Shown: one piece after another, positions 8,555-15,763 of the stretch
Position numbering within the stretch: position 1 is the first letter of the stretch
Layout: every line of letters starts with the position of its first letter
Source: AG1 sp035559775
Lineage (GTDB): Archaea > Thermoproteota > Thermoprotei_A > Sulfolobales > AG1
Assembly (NCBI GenBank): GCA_035559775.1
Contig: DATMAU010000040.1
Span: 1 to 29,453 of the forward strand
Length of the DNA: 29,453 bases
Direction: 5' to 3'
Position numbers and translations under genes: made by a program
The notes under the pieces: generated by a model
What the model was told of the DNA's origin: nothing
Databases searched by the model: none
What the model saw: only the letters and a program-made list of their open reading frames with translations

Positions 8555-9622
8555 TTATTTAGTGATCACTGCCCCATATATGCTTTGACCCTCGTATTCA
8601 TCCTCGCCCTCATAGTCAGGATCCCACCAAGAGATCTTCGCATCACCGTGTCTAATAACCGGCCTATCTAGAAGCGATAGAAGGGCTACCCTGGATGGCC
8701 TACTCTGGGATACAAGCTTATATCCGGTCTCCCTGGCAAGCTCTTCAGCAAATTTCATAACCTCCTCATGTGTTGGCATATTCTCTCTAGAGAGTCTTGT
8801 GACCGATGTGCCTATATGCATGTAAGCCTTGATCTCTATGAAGGTGGGCATCGAGATCTCGATGAGTTTTGAGAAGCCCTTAACGGCCTTCTCATCCATA
8901 TTCCAGCCCTTAACAGCTGTTATCCTGATCACTGTTGGGCATGTGAAGCTTGGAAGCATCTCCAGCGTCTCAAGCGATAGTCTCCAGGCATTAGCTACAA
9001 GGGGGGCTGTGAAGAACTCGTAGCCCTCTTCATCGTATGTCTCAAGCGATATGTATAGCTGTGATGGCTCTTCGTCTAGGTTTGCAAGTATATCTGGCCT
9101 AACAGCTCTGGTGACAAGGAATGTTGTGATCCCCCTTCTATGGTACTCCTTTATAAGCTCTCCTAATCTCGGGTAAAGAGTGTTCTCACCGGTAAGGCTT
9201 ATAGCTACATGTCTTGGGTTTATTGCCTCTCTTATAACATGATCCGGAACCCCGTGGGCTTTATAGCCTGAGACAGTCCTTCTATGCTCTATAATCGACA
9301 TCTCAACAATGAATCTGGGATCATCGATACTGATAATGCTCTTCTCATCCCACTCATCCAGCATGTCTGTGGGTCTGAGTCTCCAGCAATGCATACAGGC
9401 ATTCCAGCACCACTGTGTTGAGACAGATGACTGGATACACCTGTGACTCTCTATCCCATAGAACTTGCCTTTATAGCAATATTTACCCTCGTAGATAGCT
9501 TTGTGTGTCCACAGGCATTTCTTAACAGCCGAGTGGGATCCTATTAAGTGGTATTTCTGGGATCTAAGCTTATCATTTATCTCCTTATACGGATCTCTCA
9601 CAGCCTGTAGCCTGATCGCCAT
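8555..9622 (-). CDS. taw1: tRNA 4-demethylwyosine synthase (radical SAM, TYW1 family)
   Basis: Makes the tricyclic imidazopurine of wyosine at G37 of tRNA-Phe from N1-methylguanosine and pyruvate. Counting from the ATG at 9622, the radical SAM cysteines are C72, C76 and C79 (CWNACMHC), preceded by C36, C49 and C62. The spacing 13-13-10-4-3 is exactly that of the two-cluster archaeal enzyme. Like the archaeal form, it lacks the flavodoxin domain of yeast TYW1. An upstream GTG at 9631 would add three residues, but GGTGG at 9628-9632 looks like the ribosome site for the ATG. A TATA-like TTTTTAAG near 9670-9678 would give a short leader. It is convergent with the DUF35 gene; only six bases separate the stops. 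Confidence 0.93.
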   Translation of the reverse strand: MAIRLQAVRDPYKEINDKLRSQKYHLIGSHSAVKKCLWTHKAIYEGKYCYKGKFYGIESHRCIQSSVSTQWCWNACMHCWRLRPTDMLDEWDEKSIISIDDPRFIVEMSIIEHRRTVSGYKAHGVPDHVIREAINPRHVAISLTGENTLYPRLGELIKEYHRRGITTFLVTRAVRPDILANLDEEPSQLYISLETYDEEGYEFFTAPLVANAWRLSLETLEMLPSFTCPTVIRITAVKGWNMDEKAVKGFSKLIEISMPTFIEIKAYMHIGTSVTRLSRENMPTHEEVMKFAEELARETGYKLVSQSRPSRVALLSLLDRPVIRHGDAKISWWDPDYEGEDEYEGQSIYGAVITK

Positions 9623-9631
9623 AATAGCCAC

Positions 9632-9748
9632 CGCTCTGCAGGCGCTAACTATTAATGCGCACAGAGGCTTAAAAACCGGGAAAGATGGAGCAAGCGGTAA
9701 ATGAGAGTTAAGATAAAAACACTCACGACCATTATATAGAGGGAGATC
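9632..9748. promoter_or_regulatory. divergent promoter region between taw1 and the nucleotidyltransferase
   Basis: It holds a minus-strand TATA-like element (TTTTTAAG, about 9670-9678) for taw1 and a plus-strand AT-rich element (AGATAAAAAC, 9711-9720) that would start transcription near 9742, only a few bases before the apparent CTG start of the next gene. No other open frame is evident. Confidence 0.45.
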
Positions 9749-10456
9749 CTGAAGGCAGCAATACTTGCAGGAGGTTTTGGTAAGAGGCTAAGGCCTCTCA
9801 CTGATGACAAACCAAAACCCCTTATAGAGGTTGCCGGTAAACCGATAATAGCGTGGCAGATCGAGTGGCTGAAAAAATACGGTATAAGGGATCTAGTGAT
9901 CCTTGTCGGCTATAAAAGGAACATGGTGATAGACGAGCTAGGCTCCGGAGGTAAATATGGCGCAAGGGTCTCATACGTCGTGGAAGAAGAGCCTCTAGGG
10001 ACTGGAGGTGCTTTGAAGAATGCTGAACACATCCTTGGAAAAGAGGATCATTTTCTCCTTATAAATGGAGATATAATAACTAACCTAAACCCTCTGGAAC
10101 TTGTAGAGGCTCTCGAGAAAAACCCGAAAGCTGTCGCATCAATAGCCGTGGTACCCCTGAGAAGCCCCTTTGGGGTTGTTAAGGTTGATGAGAATAATAT
10201 TATTGTAAGTTTCGTTGAGAAGCCGGTGATCCCTGACTATATGATCAACGCTGGAGTGTATGTTGTAAGACCCGAGATCTTTAACTATCTCCCCGAGAAA
10301 GGAGATATAGAGAGGACATGTTTCCCGAAACTAGCCTCTGAAAAAAGGCTCGTTGCCAGGGTATATGGCGGAGAGACATACTGGAGATCTATAGACACTA
10401 TAAAGGATATCGAGGAGGTCTCAAGCGATATAGCTAGTGGGAGGCTTAATATATAG
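9749..10456 (+). CDS. sugar-phosphate nucleotidyltransferase with apparent CTG start
   Basis: Activates a sugar phosphate with an NTP to an NDP-sugar, for glycans or glycolipids. The N-terminal signature LAGGFGKRLRPLT, then KPKPL, is complete and in frame from 9749, followed by the metal-site motif LLINGDI (about D108) and a C-terminal GETYWRSIDT segment. This gives 235 residues, the bare nucleotidyltransferase domain. An in-frame TAG at 9737-9739 leaves only AGG-GAG-ATC-CTG before the conserved AAG-GCA-GCA, so the start is most likely CTG 9749, where relatives have ATG; GAGGGAG (9739-9745) lies just upstream. The next standard start is GTG 9896, which would delete the catalytic signature. 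It resembles mannose-1-phosphate guanylyl- and glucose-1-phosphate thymidylyltransferases; the sugar is unknown. Confidence 0.85.
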   Translation: MKAAILAGGFGKRLRPLTDDKPKPLIEVAGKPIIAWQIEWLKKYGIRDLVILVGYKRNMVIDELGSGGKYGARVSYVVEEEPLGTGGALKNAEHILGKEDHFLLINGDIITNLNPLELVEALEKNPKAVASIAVVPLRSPFGVVKVDENNIIVSFVEKPVIPDYMINAGVYVVRPEIFNYLPEKGDIERTCFPKLASEKRLVARVYGGETYWRSIDTIKDIEEVSSDIASGRLNI

Positions 10457-10465
10457 AGGTAATGG

Positions 10466-11368
10466 GTGTGTAGAATGTACGACCATATAGTCCCCTTAAG
10501 CGGGGATCCAGGTATTGGTAGTGCAATAGCATCGCTACTTGGCAGCAGAGTGATTAAAGTATATACTAAGGATCATCCAGATGGTGAGCTATACCTAAAA
10601 CTAGGGGAGAGCGTTAAAGGAGAAAACATCCTTATAGTCCAGTCAATGTATCCATCACAAGATAGAAAATTTATAGAGACCCTACTAGCCATAGATGCTG
10701 CTAAGAGAAGCGGGGCCTCTAAAATAGATGTTCTTATAACATATCTAGCATATGCAAGGCAGGATAAGGTGTTTCTTGAGGGAGAGCCGGTGTCTGTTAA
10801 CACCATTCTCAAGAGCATGATCCACAATGGAGCTGACAGGATCTATGTGGTTGAGCCCCATTCAGATATACCGTTAAAGACATTTAGAGAAAATCTGGTA
10901 GCGATAGATGGTGTAACACCTCTAGCAAGAAGGTTCGCTGGCGAAAAGGATCTAGTGGTATTTTCACCAGATATAGGCGGCATAGATCGGGCTGCAAGAC
11001 TCTCAAGAGCTCTTGGAGTAGAGTTCCACTATATAGATAAGAAGAGAGATAGATTCACGGGCGAGGTTTCATCAACGCTCAGAGAGGATATAGATCTCAG
11101 TGGAAAAACCGCAGTGATTATAGATGATATAATAAGCACGGGCGGAACTATAGCTAAAGCGATAGAGCTTCTAAAAAGTAGAGGATCGTCTAAAGTCTAT
11201 GTCGCATGTGTACATGGCATATTTGTTAAAGGGTCTGTGGAGCGGATCTTAGGAGCGGGGGCCCGTAAGATAGTATGTGGCAAAACCACCAGCCATACGG
11301 CGGATCACGTAGAATATATAGATCTCCACGAACACATAGCTGAAGAAATATCACGCACTAAAAGGTGA
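10466..11368 (+). CDS. prs: ribose-phosphate diphosphokinase (PRPP synthase)
   Basis: Transfers pyrophosphate from ATP to ribose 5-phosphate, giving PRPP for purine, pyrimidine, histidine and tryptophan synthesis. Motifs seen: HPDGELYLK near 37-45, the ATP flap YARQDK near 96-101, VVEPHSD near 128-134, SPDIGGIDRAA near 167-177, and the PRPP loop VIIDDIISTGGT near 217-228. The 300-residue length fits the archaeal class. The frame allows GTG 10466 or ATG 10475; GAGGTAAT at 10455-10462 suits the GTG weakly, while GGTG at 10465-10468 suits the ATG, so the N-terminus is uncertain by three residues. It follows the nucleotidyltransferase by nine bases, so they form an operon. Confidence 0.93.
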   Translation: MCRMYDHIVPLSGDPGIGSAIASLLGSRVIKVYTKDHPDGELYLKLGESVKGENILIVQSMYPSQDRKFIETLLAIDAAKRSGASKIDVLITYLAYARQDKVFLEGEPVSVNTILKSMIHNGADRIYVVEPHSDIPLKTFRENLVAIDGVTPLARRFAGEKDLVVFSPDIGGIDRAARLSRALGVEFHYIDKKRDRFTGEVSSTLREDIDLSGKTAVIIDDIISTGGTIAKAIELLKSRGSSKVYVACVHGIFVKGSVERILGAGARKIVCGKTTSHTADHVEYIDLHEHIAEEISRTKR

Positions 11369-11446
11369 ACAATATTACAAAGCCATATAGACAGTTTCAC
11401 TAAGATCAATACCAGCTGTACAACAATAGCCCGTGGATGCAGAGAC

Positions 11447-12340
11447 ATGGAACTATATATAAGTGATATAGCCGGCTCATCACTGGCCTCACTGGAATAT
11501 ATACCCCTAACCCTTTACAGAGCATATGCACTGGCACTTGTTATATGGATATGGTCCGGCGATATAGATCTTAAGGGTTGTGCAACATGTCCTTGGAGCT
11601 CGCTCTATGAGGATAGGAAATCACACGATCTTATCAGCATAGGCGTAAGCTCGATCGTTAAGAGAGCTAAAGAGCTAGGCGTAGATATAGTCTTTCTACA
11701 TGGTGGAGAACCAGTATCTAAACCCTGGTTACCCTCCTTAATAGATGGGCTAAAACTCCATGGTATAAAACTAGGGATCAAGGTGAGAGCAGAGATGCTG
11801 GAGAAGCAGGTTAATATATCTTCTCTACAACTTGTCGATGCCATATTGATCGAGATCCCCTCATGGATCTCTGAAGATCTTTTAAAGAAGATCCTCCGTG
11901 AAAATATATCAAATATCCTCAGTAAAGAGGATCTTTATATGGAATTGCTGCTAACCGATGTGTATCTCGAGAAACAGCTGGCGGAGAAACTAGTAGAGCT
12001 GAGCAGGTTCCTAGAGATACTGCCTAGAACAAGACAACCTGTACCAATAGGCCTCCAGGCACACGGGCTAGAAGAGAGTAAAATATTAAGCCTGATTAGC
12101 ATGATCAGTAGAACATGTAGTGGAATATGTTACGTTATTGAGTCTAACACCAAGATCTCCCCAGAAGAGATAAAATGCCCTAGATGCGGAACCATAGTTG
12201 CTAGGAGAAAAGGCATAATAGTGATCCCTAACAAGCCTGATAGCAAAGAGTGCCCTAGATGTGGTATTAGGATATTCAGCCTTGAACCCCACAGGGCTAG
12301 GAGAACGATACCTGCACTATCACCAATATATATTGAGTAA
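11447..12340 (+). CDS. degenerate radical-SAM-like protein with C-terminal zinc ribbon
   Basis: The 297-residue protein has the look of a small radical SAM barrel: DLKGCATCPW near residues 41-50 followed by a GGEP motif near 86-89, the strand that normally binds the SAM amino group. But the CxxxCxxC cluster motif is incomplete: only C45 and C48 are present and an aspartate (D41) sits where the first cysteine belongs. The C-terminus carries two CPRCG pairs (C244/C247 and C269/C272), a probable zinc ribbon, and the tail is basic. It starts at ATG 11447, 78 bases after prs on the same strand, without a clear ribosome site. Whether it still binds an iron-sulfur cluster is open; function unknown. 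Confidence 0.7.
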   Translation: MELYISDIAGSSLASLEYIPLTLYRAYALALVIWIWSGDIDLKGCATCPWSSLYEDRKSHDLISIGVSSIVKRAKELGVDIVFLHGGEPVSKPWLPSLIDGLKLHGIKLGIKVRAEMLEKQVNISSLQLVDAILIEIPSWISEDLLKKILRENISNILSKEDLYMELLLTDVYLEKQLAEKLVELSRFLEILPRTRQPVPIGLQAHGLEESKILSLISMISRTCSGICYVIESNTKISPEEIKCPRCGTIVARRKGIIVIPNKPDSKECPRCGIRIFSLEPHRARRTIPALSPIYIE

Positions 12341-12655
12341 TGACATATCACAGAAAACAATCCACTATTAATCCTTAATAGCTTTCTAAAACACTCTTAA
12401 AAGAGCATTAGAATAACGACAATGCAGTAAAATATGATACACAGAAAAGAAAACTAGAACGCAAAAGAGGAGTAGTATCCCAATAAGCCTTTTATCCCGG
12501 ATAGAACTTTCACGAACCAGCGATCCACAAAGATCTTGATCGCTCTTCATCTAGACATAAGAAGATTTAGAAGATTTAAAAAACGCCAGGGATCATTATT
12601 GACGGATCCAGAAAGTTTGAGGTGTGAAGTTTAGAAGTTATGATGTTGTGAGGAA
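12341..12655. other. convergent intergenic region, no supported gene
   Basis: This gap separates the convergent genes at 11447 (+) and 12656 (-). It is AT-rich with T-runs expected at transcript ends. A plus-strand TATA-like GATTTAAAAAAC near 12573-12584 is followed by GAGGTG at about 12619 and a 12-codon frame from GTG 12624; this is too short to support as a gene. I see nothing else. Confidence 0.4.
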
Positions 12656-13147
12656 CTATTGAGAAACAGTGTCACTTGTAGTGTGGACATGCCAATTAAC
12701 ATTCTTATACGGTATATTTAGAGAACGTGCTACAAGTTCTACAAGCCTCCCATACCTCGGGTTACCCGTGCTCAGCCTGAGCTTTAGTTTTTCATATTTA
12801 GCCCTTATCAGTAATCGACCCTCGCTATCATATATCTCAATAAATCCCTTCACTCTACGCTTTGGGTTCATCACAAGATCTACCTGTACGTAAAGCTCAT
12901 TATCCCTAGGCTCTAAAGAGATCTCGCTAGCTCTACCAACAGCATATAAGGGGTGAGCAGGGGATCTTGAACCATCCGCGATTATTGCCTTCTCACCCCT
13001 TATCACAAGAGGTATTCTTCGCATCTTGTGGAGACCCCTTCTACTCTCAGACCTCTCCTCACACAAGATCAAGACCCTATCCTTCCTATGAGGCTTGCAA
13101 AACACATTCAGCGCCCGTGTATTTTTACCAGAGGAGTTGATATCCAT
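12656..13147 (-). CDS. hypothetical protein, unknown function
   Basis: I do not recognise this 163-residue protein. Composition is basic and beta-rich in the middle (residues about 41-130: alternating hydrophobic strands, RIPLVIRGEKAII, then ELYVQVDLVMNPKRRVKGFIEIYD), ending in a short helix and a WHVHTT tail. It has no membrane segment or signal peptide, and two cysteines near the N-terminus. The frame opens at ATG 13147 without a ribosome site; an internal ATG at 13024 would give a shorter protein starting MRRIPLV that retains the conserved-looking core, so the first 41 residues are doubtful. A weak TATA-like element lies near 13200-13207. It lies alone between gaps, so its context does not suggest a role. 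Codon use matches neighbours, so it is probably real. Confidence 0.6.
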   Translation of the reverse strand: MDINSSGKNTRALNVFCKPHRKDRVLILCEERSESRRGLHKMRRIPLVIRGEKAIIADGSRSPAHPLYAVGRASEISLEPRDNELYVQVDLVMNPKRRVKGFIEIYDSEGRLLIRAKYEKLKLRLSTGNPRYGRLVELVARSLNIPYKNVNWHVHTTSDTVSQ

Positions 13148-13507
13148 AGATCTGGCAGGTTAGTAGATCGCTACAATGGCTAGAATCTGTTAGGCGGGTC
13201 TTTATGACACATGTAGCTATATATATTCAAGGCCGACAGAGTATCCGAGGCCTTGTAAACCTATGTCTACAAAGCAATAAGGATCTAATAGAACCCAAAT
13301 ATAATAATATATCTTCACTAGAATAGAAGCAACATATTCAGATTTGTCAAAGACAAATAGCATATATGTCGCTCTATCACATCAGCCACGAAACCGTTTC
13401 CTAGTAATTAACAAAACTTTAGCACGTCATAACCCGGGATAATGCATGCTCAGATATATAGGCGATCTTGGATTTAAAAACGCTTTCATATATGTATATG
13501 CCGACTA
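13148..13507. other. intergenic region with two small inverted repeats
   Basis: This 360-base gap on the 5' side of the unknown gene and 3' of the radical SAM gene has no supported frame. It holds an inverted repeat CAAGGCC/GGCCTTG (13228-13234 and 13249-13255, 14-base loop) and another ATTTGTC/GACAAAT (13342-13358, 3-base loop). Either could form a hairpin in RNA ending the upstream gene. A GCTATATATA word lies at 13216-13225. Confidence 0.4.
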
Positions 13508-15106
13508 TCACCTACCTATCAGCTGGCTTACTAATGTCTTCTCCGATCTTTTCTTCTCCTCGTCTATTGACAATACTATCTCATTGTAGCTCTCTATCTC
13601 CTCTTCGATCTTTGAGGCTTTCCACCTAGCATATTCTATAAACGCCTTCAACAACAGCCTCACTATAGCATACTTGGGTCCCTTCATATAGAACCTCTCT
13701 ATTATATCCTGCCCCCAGTATATAGAATGCCATAAGGCTCTCCTCATAGCCTCTATATGAGCTCTTGTGAGCTTTAAACCCTTAATGCCTGACTTCTTGT
13801 CGGACTTCAGAGCACCCATTGGAACAAAGATCATAGGAACAACGATGCTCCTATACTTCCTTATCCTATCAAGAAGCTCTACAGTCTTCCATACATCATC
13901 CTCCGTTTCTCCTGGAAGCCCTAGAATGAAAGTAGCGGCAGGTATGATTCTCAGATCGTGCATTATTGCGAAAGCCTCCTCAGCTATTTCGGGGTACTCT
14001 TCAACCTTGAACGGAGAGGCCTTTGCTGGCATTATTATCTTAGCAAGCCTGGGCGACCCTGTCTCAAGCCCTACCTCAACCCCTATATAATCCTGCTCAC
14101 TCTTTGAGAATACTATATCCATCAACTTGGTCATCAGCTTATACCTTCTCTCTGCAACAACAACCGCTGCTAGTGATGCATGGCTCCACGCTATTGTCTT
14201 ATAGTGCTTGAGAGCCATATTGTGCAGCTTAATCAACGGCTCAGGCTCCGGTATAACCCCTTGGGAACCATATAGAAGGACATCATCGCTGTGGAGGATT
14301 CCGTGAACTATTCCGTGCTTCACATTTACCATGATCTCCCTCTCGATTTTTTCAAGAGGATAGTGTCTCAGAGTCTTCAGAGTGACAGAGCAGAAACTAC
14401 ACCCCCTAGGACATCCTCTCATGATCTCGACAAGCCCATTAATGCTCGGATACCTTATCTCAGGTATCTCCTCGATCTCCGGTGCCATGTTAGCGCCAAC
14501 AAATATATAGTTAGGAACATCCCTACCCTCAATGAGATCTCTTACTATGGGTGCGATTACCCTCTCAGCCTCTCCATCGATGACAACATCGACACCGAAT
14601 TCTTTCCACAAATCCGGCTCCCAGAACCACTGCCACGCAGCAGGCCCTCCAGCAACTATCTTAAGACCCTTAGCCTTAGCTCTTCTAATCGATGGTCTAC
14701 TCATCAATTTAATAAAGCTTCTCCTATTCACAGGCTCACGGCCTGTTATGAGCCACCACTCAGAGCTCGGAGGCCCGAATGCAAAATAATCGTGATGCCC
14801 CACCATGAGCACCTTGGCTTTATCAATATACCTATCTATATAATCGGGATCTATCACAGCAGCGTTAAATCCGCTCTCGAGAAGCTTCGCCTCCACCTTT
14901 CTAAGACCGTAGCTTGCAACCAAGGGTCTGCCATATTTATCAACTTTAGGTTTAGGGCAGCATAGATACATCCAGAGGAACTCTGGGAGACCAACACTCG
15001 GGCTTGTGGACATGAAGCCTATGAACTCCTTGCCGTGATGATCTGTCATCATTGTTCTGTCTGTGGTGATTATTATATCAAAGCTCGTTTTCCCCATATC
15101 GTTCAT
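13508..15106 (-). CDS. B12-binding-domain radical SAM protein (COG1032 type)
   Basis: The 532-residue protein has an N-terminal cobalamin-binding-like Rossmann domain (about residues 60-200, with KIVAGGPAAWQ and VVIDGEAE) and a radical SAM barrel starting at MRGCPRGCSFC (C232, C236, C239), with later GVEVGLETGSPR and TFILGLPGETEDD motifs. The DxHxxG lower-ligand motif of classical B12 domains is not seen. Members of this class in archaea include lipid-modifying enzymes such as the GDGT ring synthases and many uncharacterised enzymes; the substrate cannot be read here. ATG 15106 has a good ribosome site, GGTGG at 15111-15115. A TATA box CTTATAAG at 15143-15150 and an 11-base palindrome GATTGTCAATC at 15163-15173 form its likely promoter. 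Monocistronic. Confidence 0.85.
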   Translation of the reverse strand: MNDMGKTSFDIIITTDRTMMTDHHGKEFIGFMSTSPSVGLPEFLWMYLCCPKPKVDKYGRPLVASYGLRKVEAKLLESGFNAAVIDPDYIDRYIDKAKVLMVGHHDYFAFGPPSSEWWLITGREPVNRRSFIKLMSRPSIRRAKAKGLKIVAGGPAAWQWFWEPDLWKEFGVDVVIDGEAERVIAPIVRDLIEGRDVPNYIFVGANMAPEIEEIPEIRYPSINGLVEIMRGCPRGCSFCSVTLKTLRHYPLEKIEREIMVNVKHGIVHGILHSDDVLLYGSQGVIPEPEPLIKLHNMALKHYKTIAWSHASLAAVVVAERRYKLMTKLMDIVFSKSEQDYIGVEVGLETGSPRLAKIIMPAKASPFKVEEYPEIAEEAFAIMHDLRIIPAATFILGLPGETEDDVWKTVELLDRIRKYRSIVVPMIFVPMGALKSDKKSGIKGLKLTRAHIEAMRRALWHSIYWGQDIIERFYMKGPKYAIVRLLLKAFIEYARWKASKIEEEIESYNEIVLSIDEEKKRSEKTLVSQLIGR

Positions 15107-15142
15107 TAAACCACCTTCTATCCGATTAAATATGCTATAGAC

Positions 15143-15173
15143 CTTATAAGATTTGACGAATTGATTGTCAATC
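15143..15173 (-). promoter_or_regulatory. promoter of the B12/radical SAM gene with upstream palindrome
   Basis: CTTATAAG at 15143-15150 is placed to start transcription near 15120, leaving a short leader that holds the GGTGG ribosome site. Immediately upstream of the TATA/BRE zone is the palindrome GATTG-T-CAATC (15163-15173), a possible activator or repressor site. Confidence 0.45.
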
Positions 15174-15406
15174 TGCCTTTAGATCGCGGGTCTCTAACCG
15201 CACGGGATCGTTAAAAAGATCTAAATACCTTACCCATAGTTGGCGAAACAAACCAGCGATCCGTGAGTAGGCATCAGATCTCGAGCTATGGGTCTTTAAA
15301 AGGTTGCATATCGATTATGACACCAAGTCCTCTAGGTCACCATATTCCAGGCTTCTATTTAGCATAGTATCCAGCTTGGGCCGAGTATGAGTAGCTAGCA
15401 AGGGTG
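15174..15406. other. intergenic region holding a long-range inverted repeat
   Basis: There is no supported open frame. It contains a perfect inverted repeat ACCCATAG (15232-15239) and CTATGGGT (15286-15293), extendable inward by a G-T and a T-A pair, which would close a loop of about 40 bases. A plus-strand TTAAAAAG lies at 15211-15218 and a minus-strand TTTTAAAG near 15295-15302. It could be a small structured RNA or a regulatory site; neither is established. Confidence 0.3.
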
Positions 15407-15431
15407 TATATATAGCCCTAAGCTATATATA
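15407..15431 (+). promoter_or_regulatory. palindromic TATA promoter of the TFS-like gene
   Basis: TATATATAGC (15407-15416) and GCTATATATA (15422-15431) form a perfect 10-base inverted repeat around CCTAA. The left arm is about 26 bases before 15436, giving a leader of about 22 bases that contains the ribosome site at 15442-15449. The same words recur at the nreA promoter. Confidence 0.5.
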
Positions 15432-15441
15432 TCCCTAGCTT

Positions 15442-15449
15442 GGAGGTGA
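15442..15449 (+). promoter_or_regulatory. ribosome binding site deciding the TFS-like start
   Basis: GGAGGTGA, a near-perfect match to the archaeal anti-Shine-Dalgarno sequence, with an eight-base spacer to TTG 15458. It would lie inside the coding region if the upstream in-frame TTG 15440 were used, so 15458 is the better start. Confidence 0.8.
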
Positions 15450-15457
15450 AAAACAAG

Positions 15458-15754
15458 TTGGAGTTCTGCCCAAAATGCGGAGGCATAATGATGCCTTCGA
15501 GAAAGGGGGATAGCGTAAGTCTTAAGTGTAGTAAGTGTGGGTATGAAAAGAAAGCTTCCGAAGATATGCTTAAAGGGTATACAATAACTAGGGAGACTGA
15601 TAGAAGCCTTAGGGTTAAGACTACGTCTAGGATTAGCGAGTCGAGGGGCGCGTCGAGGAGTATTGAAGAGCTAGAGCAGGAGAAAGAAGAGTACTATGAG
15701 ATCTTCCTAGACCTTGTTGAGAAAGAGGAAGAGCCTGAGCAGTCCGAAGAATAG
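15458..15754 (+). CDS. TFS/RPB9-like zinc-ribbon protein lacking the C-terminal ribbon
   Basis: The first 33 residues are a typical N-terminal zinc ribbon of archaeal TFS and RNA polymerase subunit RPB9: CPKCGG near 4-9 and CSKCGYE near 24-30. TFS is the archaeal transcript-cleavage factor, and its activity resides in a second, C-terminal ribbon with a conserved Asp-Glu pair. Here that ribbon is absent; instead a Ser/Arg-rich linker leads to a highly acidic helix (about 67-98, mostly Glu). The protein is 98 residues, a little shorter than normal TFS. TTG 15458 is chosen because GGAGGTGA lies eight bases upstream and relatives begin M-[KE]-F-C-P. It is convergent with nreA, ten bases apart. 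It may bind polymerase without cleaving, but this is inference. Confidence 0.8.
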   Translation: MEFCPKCGGIMMPSRKGDSVSLKCSKCGYEKKASEDMLKGYTITRETDRSLRVKTTSRISESRGASRSIEELEQEKEEYYEIFLDLVEKEEEPEQSEE

Positions 15755-15763
15755 CTATTAGCA

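Noticed and set aside
12573..12662. TATA-like element followed by GAGGTG and a 12-codon frame
   Set aside because: Too short and runs into the 3' end of the opposing gene; no sign of a conserved peptide.
14291..14965. Long plus-strand frame of 224 codons opposite the B12/radical SAM gene
   Set aside because: It lies wholly antisense to a protein with clear motifs, and its translation looks like a low-complexity shadow rich in Ser, Arg and Pro.
15107..15439. Possible tRNA in one of the larger spacers
   Set aside because: No spacer on either strand shows a T-arm GGTTCRANNCC motif paired with an A-box; the GC content is not raised as expected for tRNA in a hyperthermophile.
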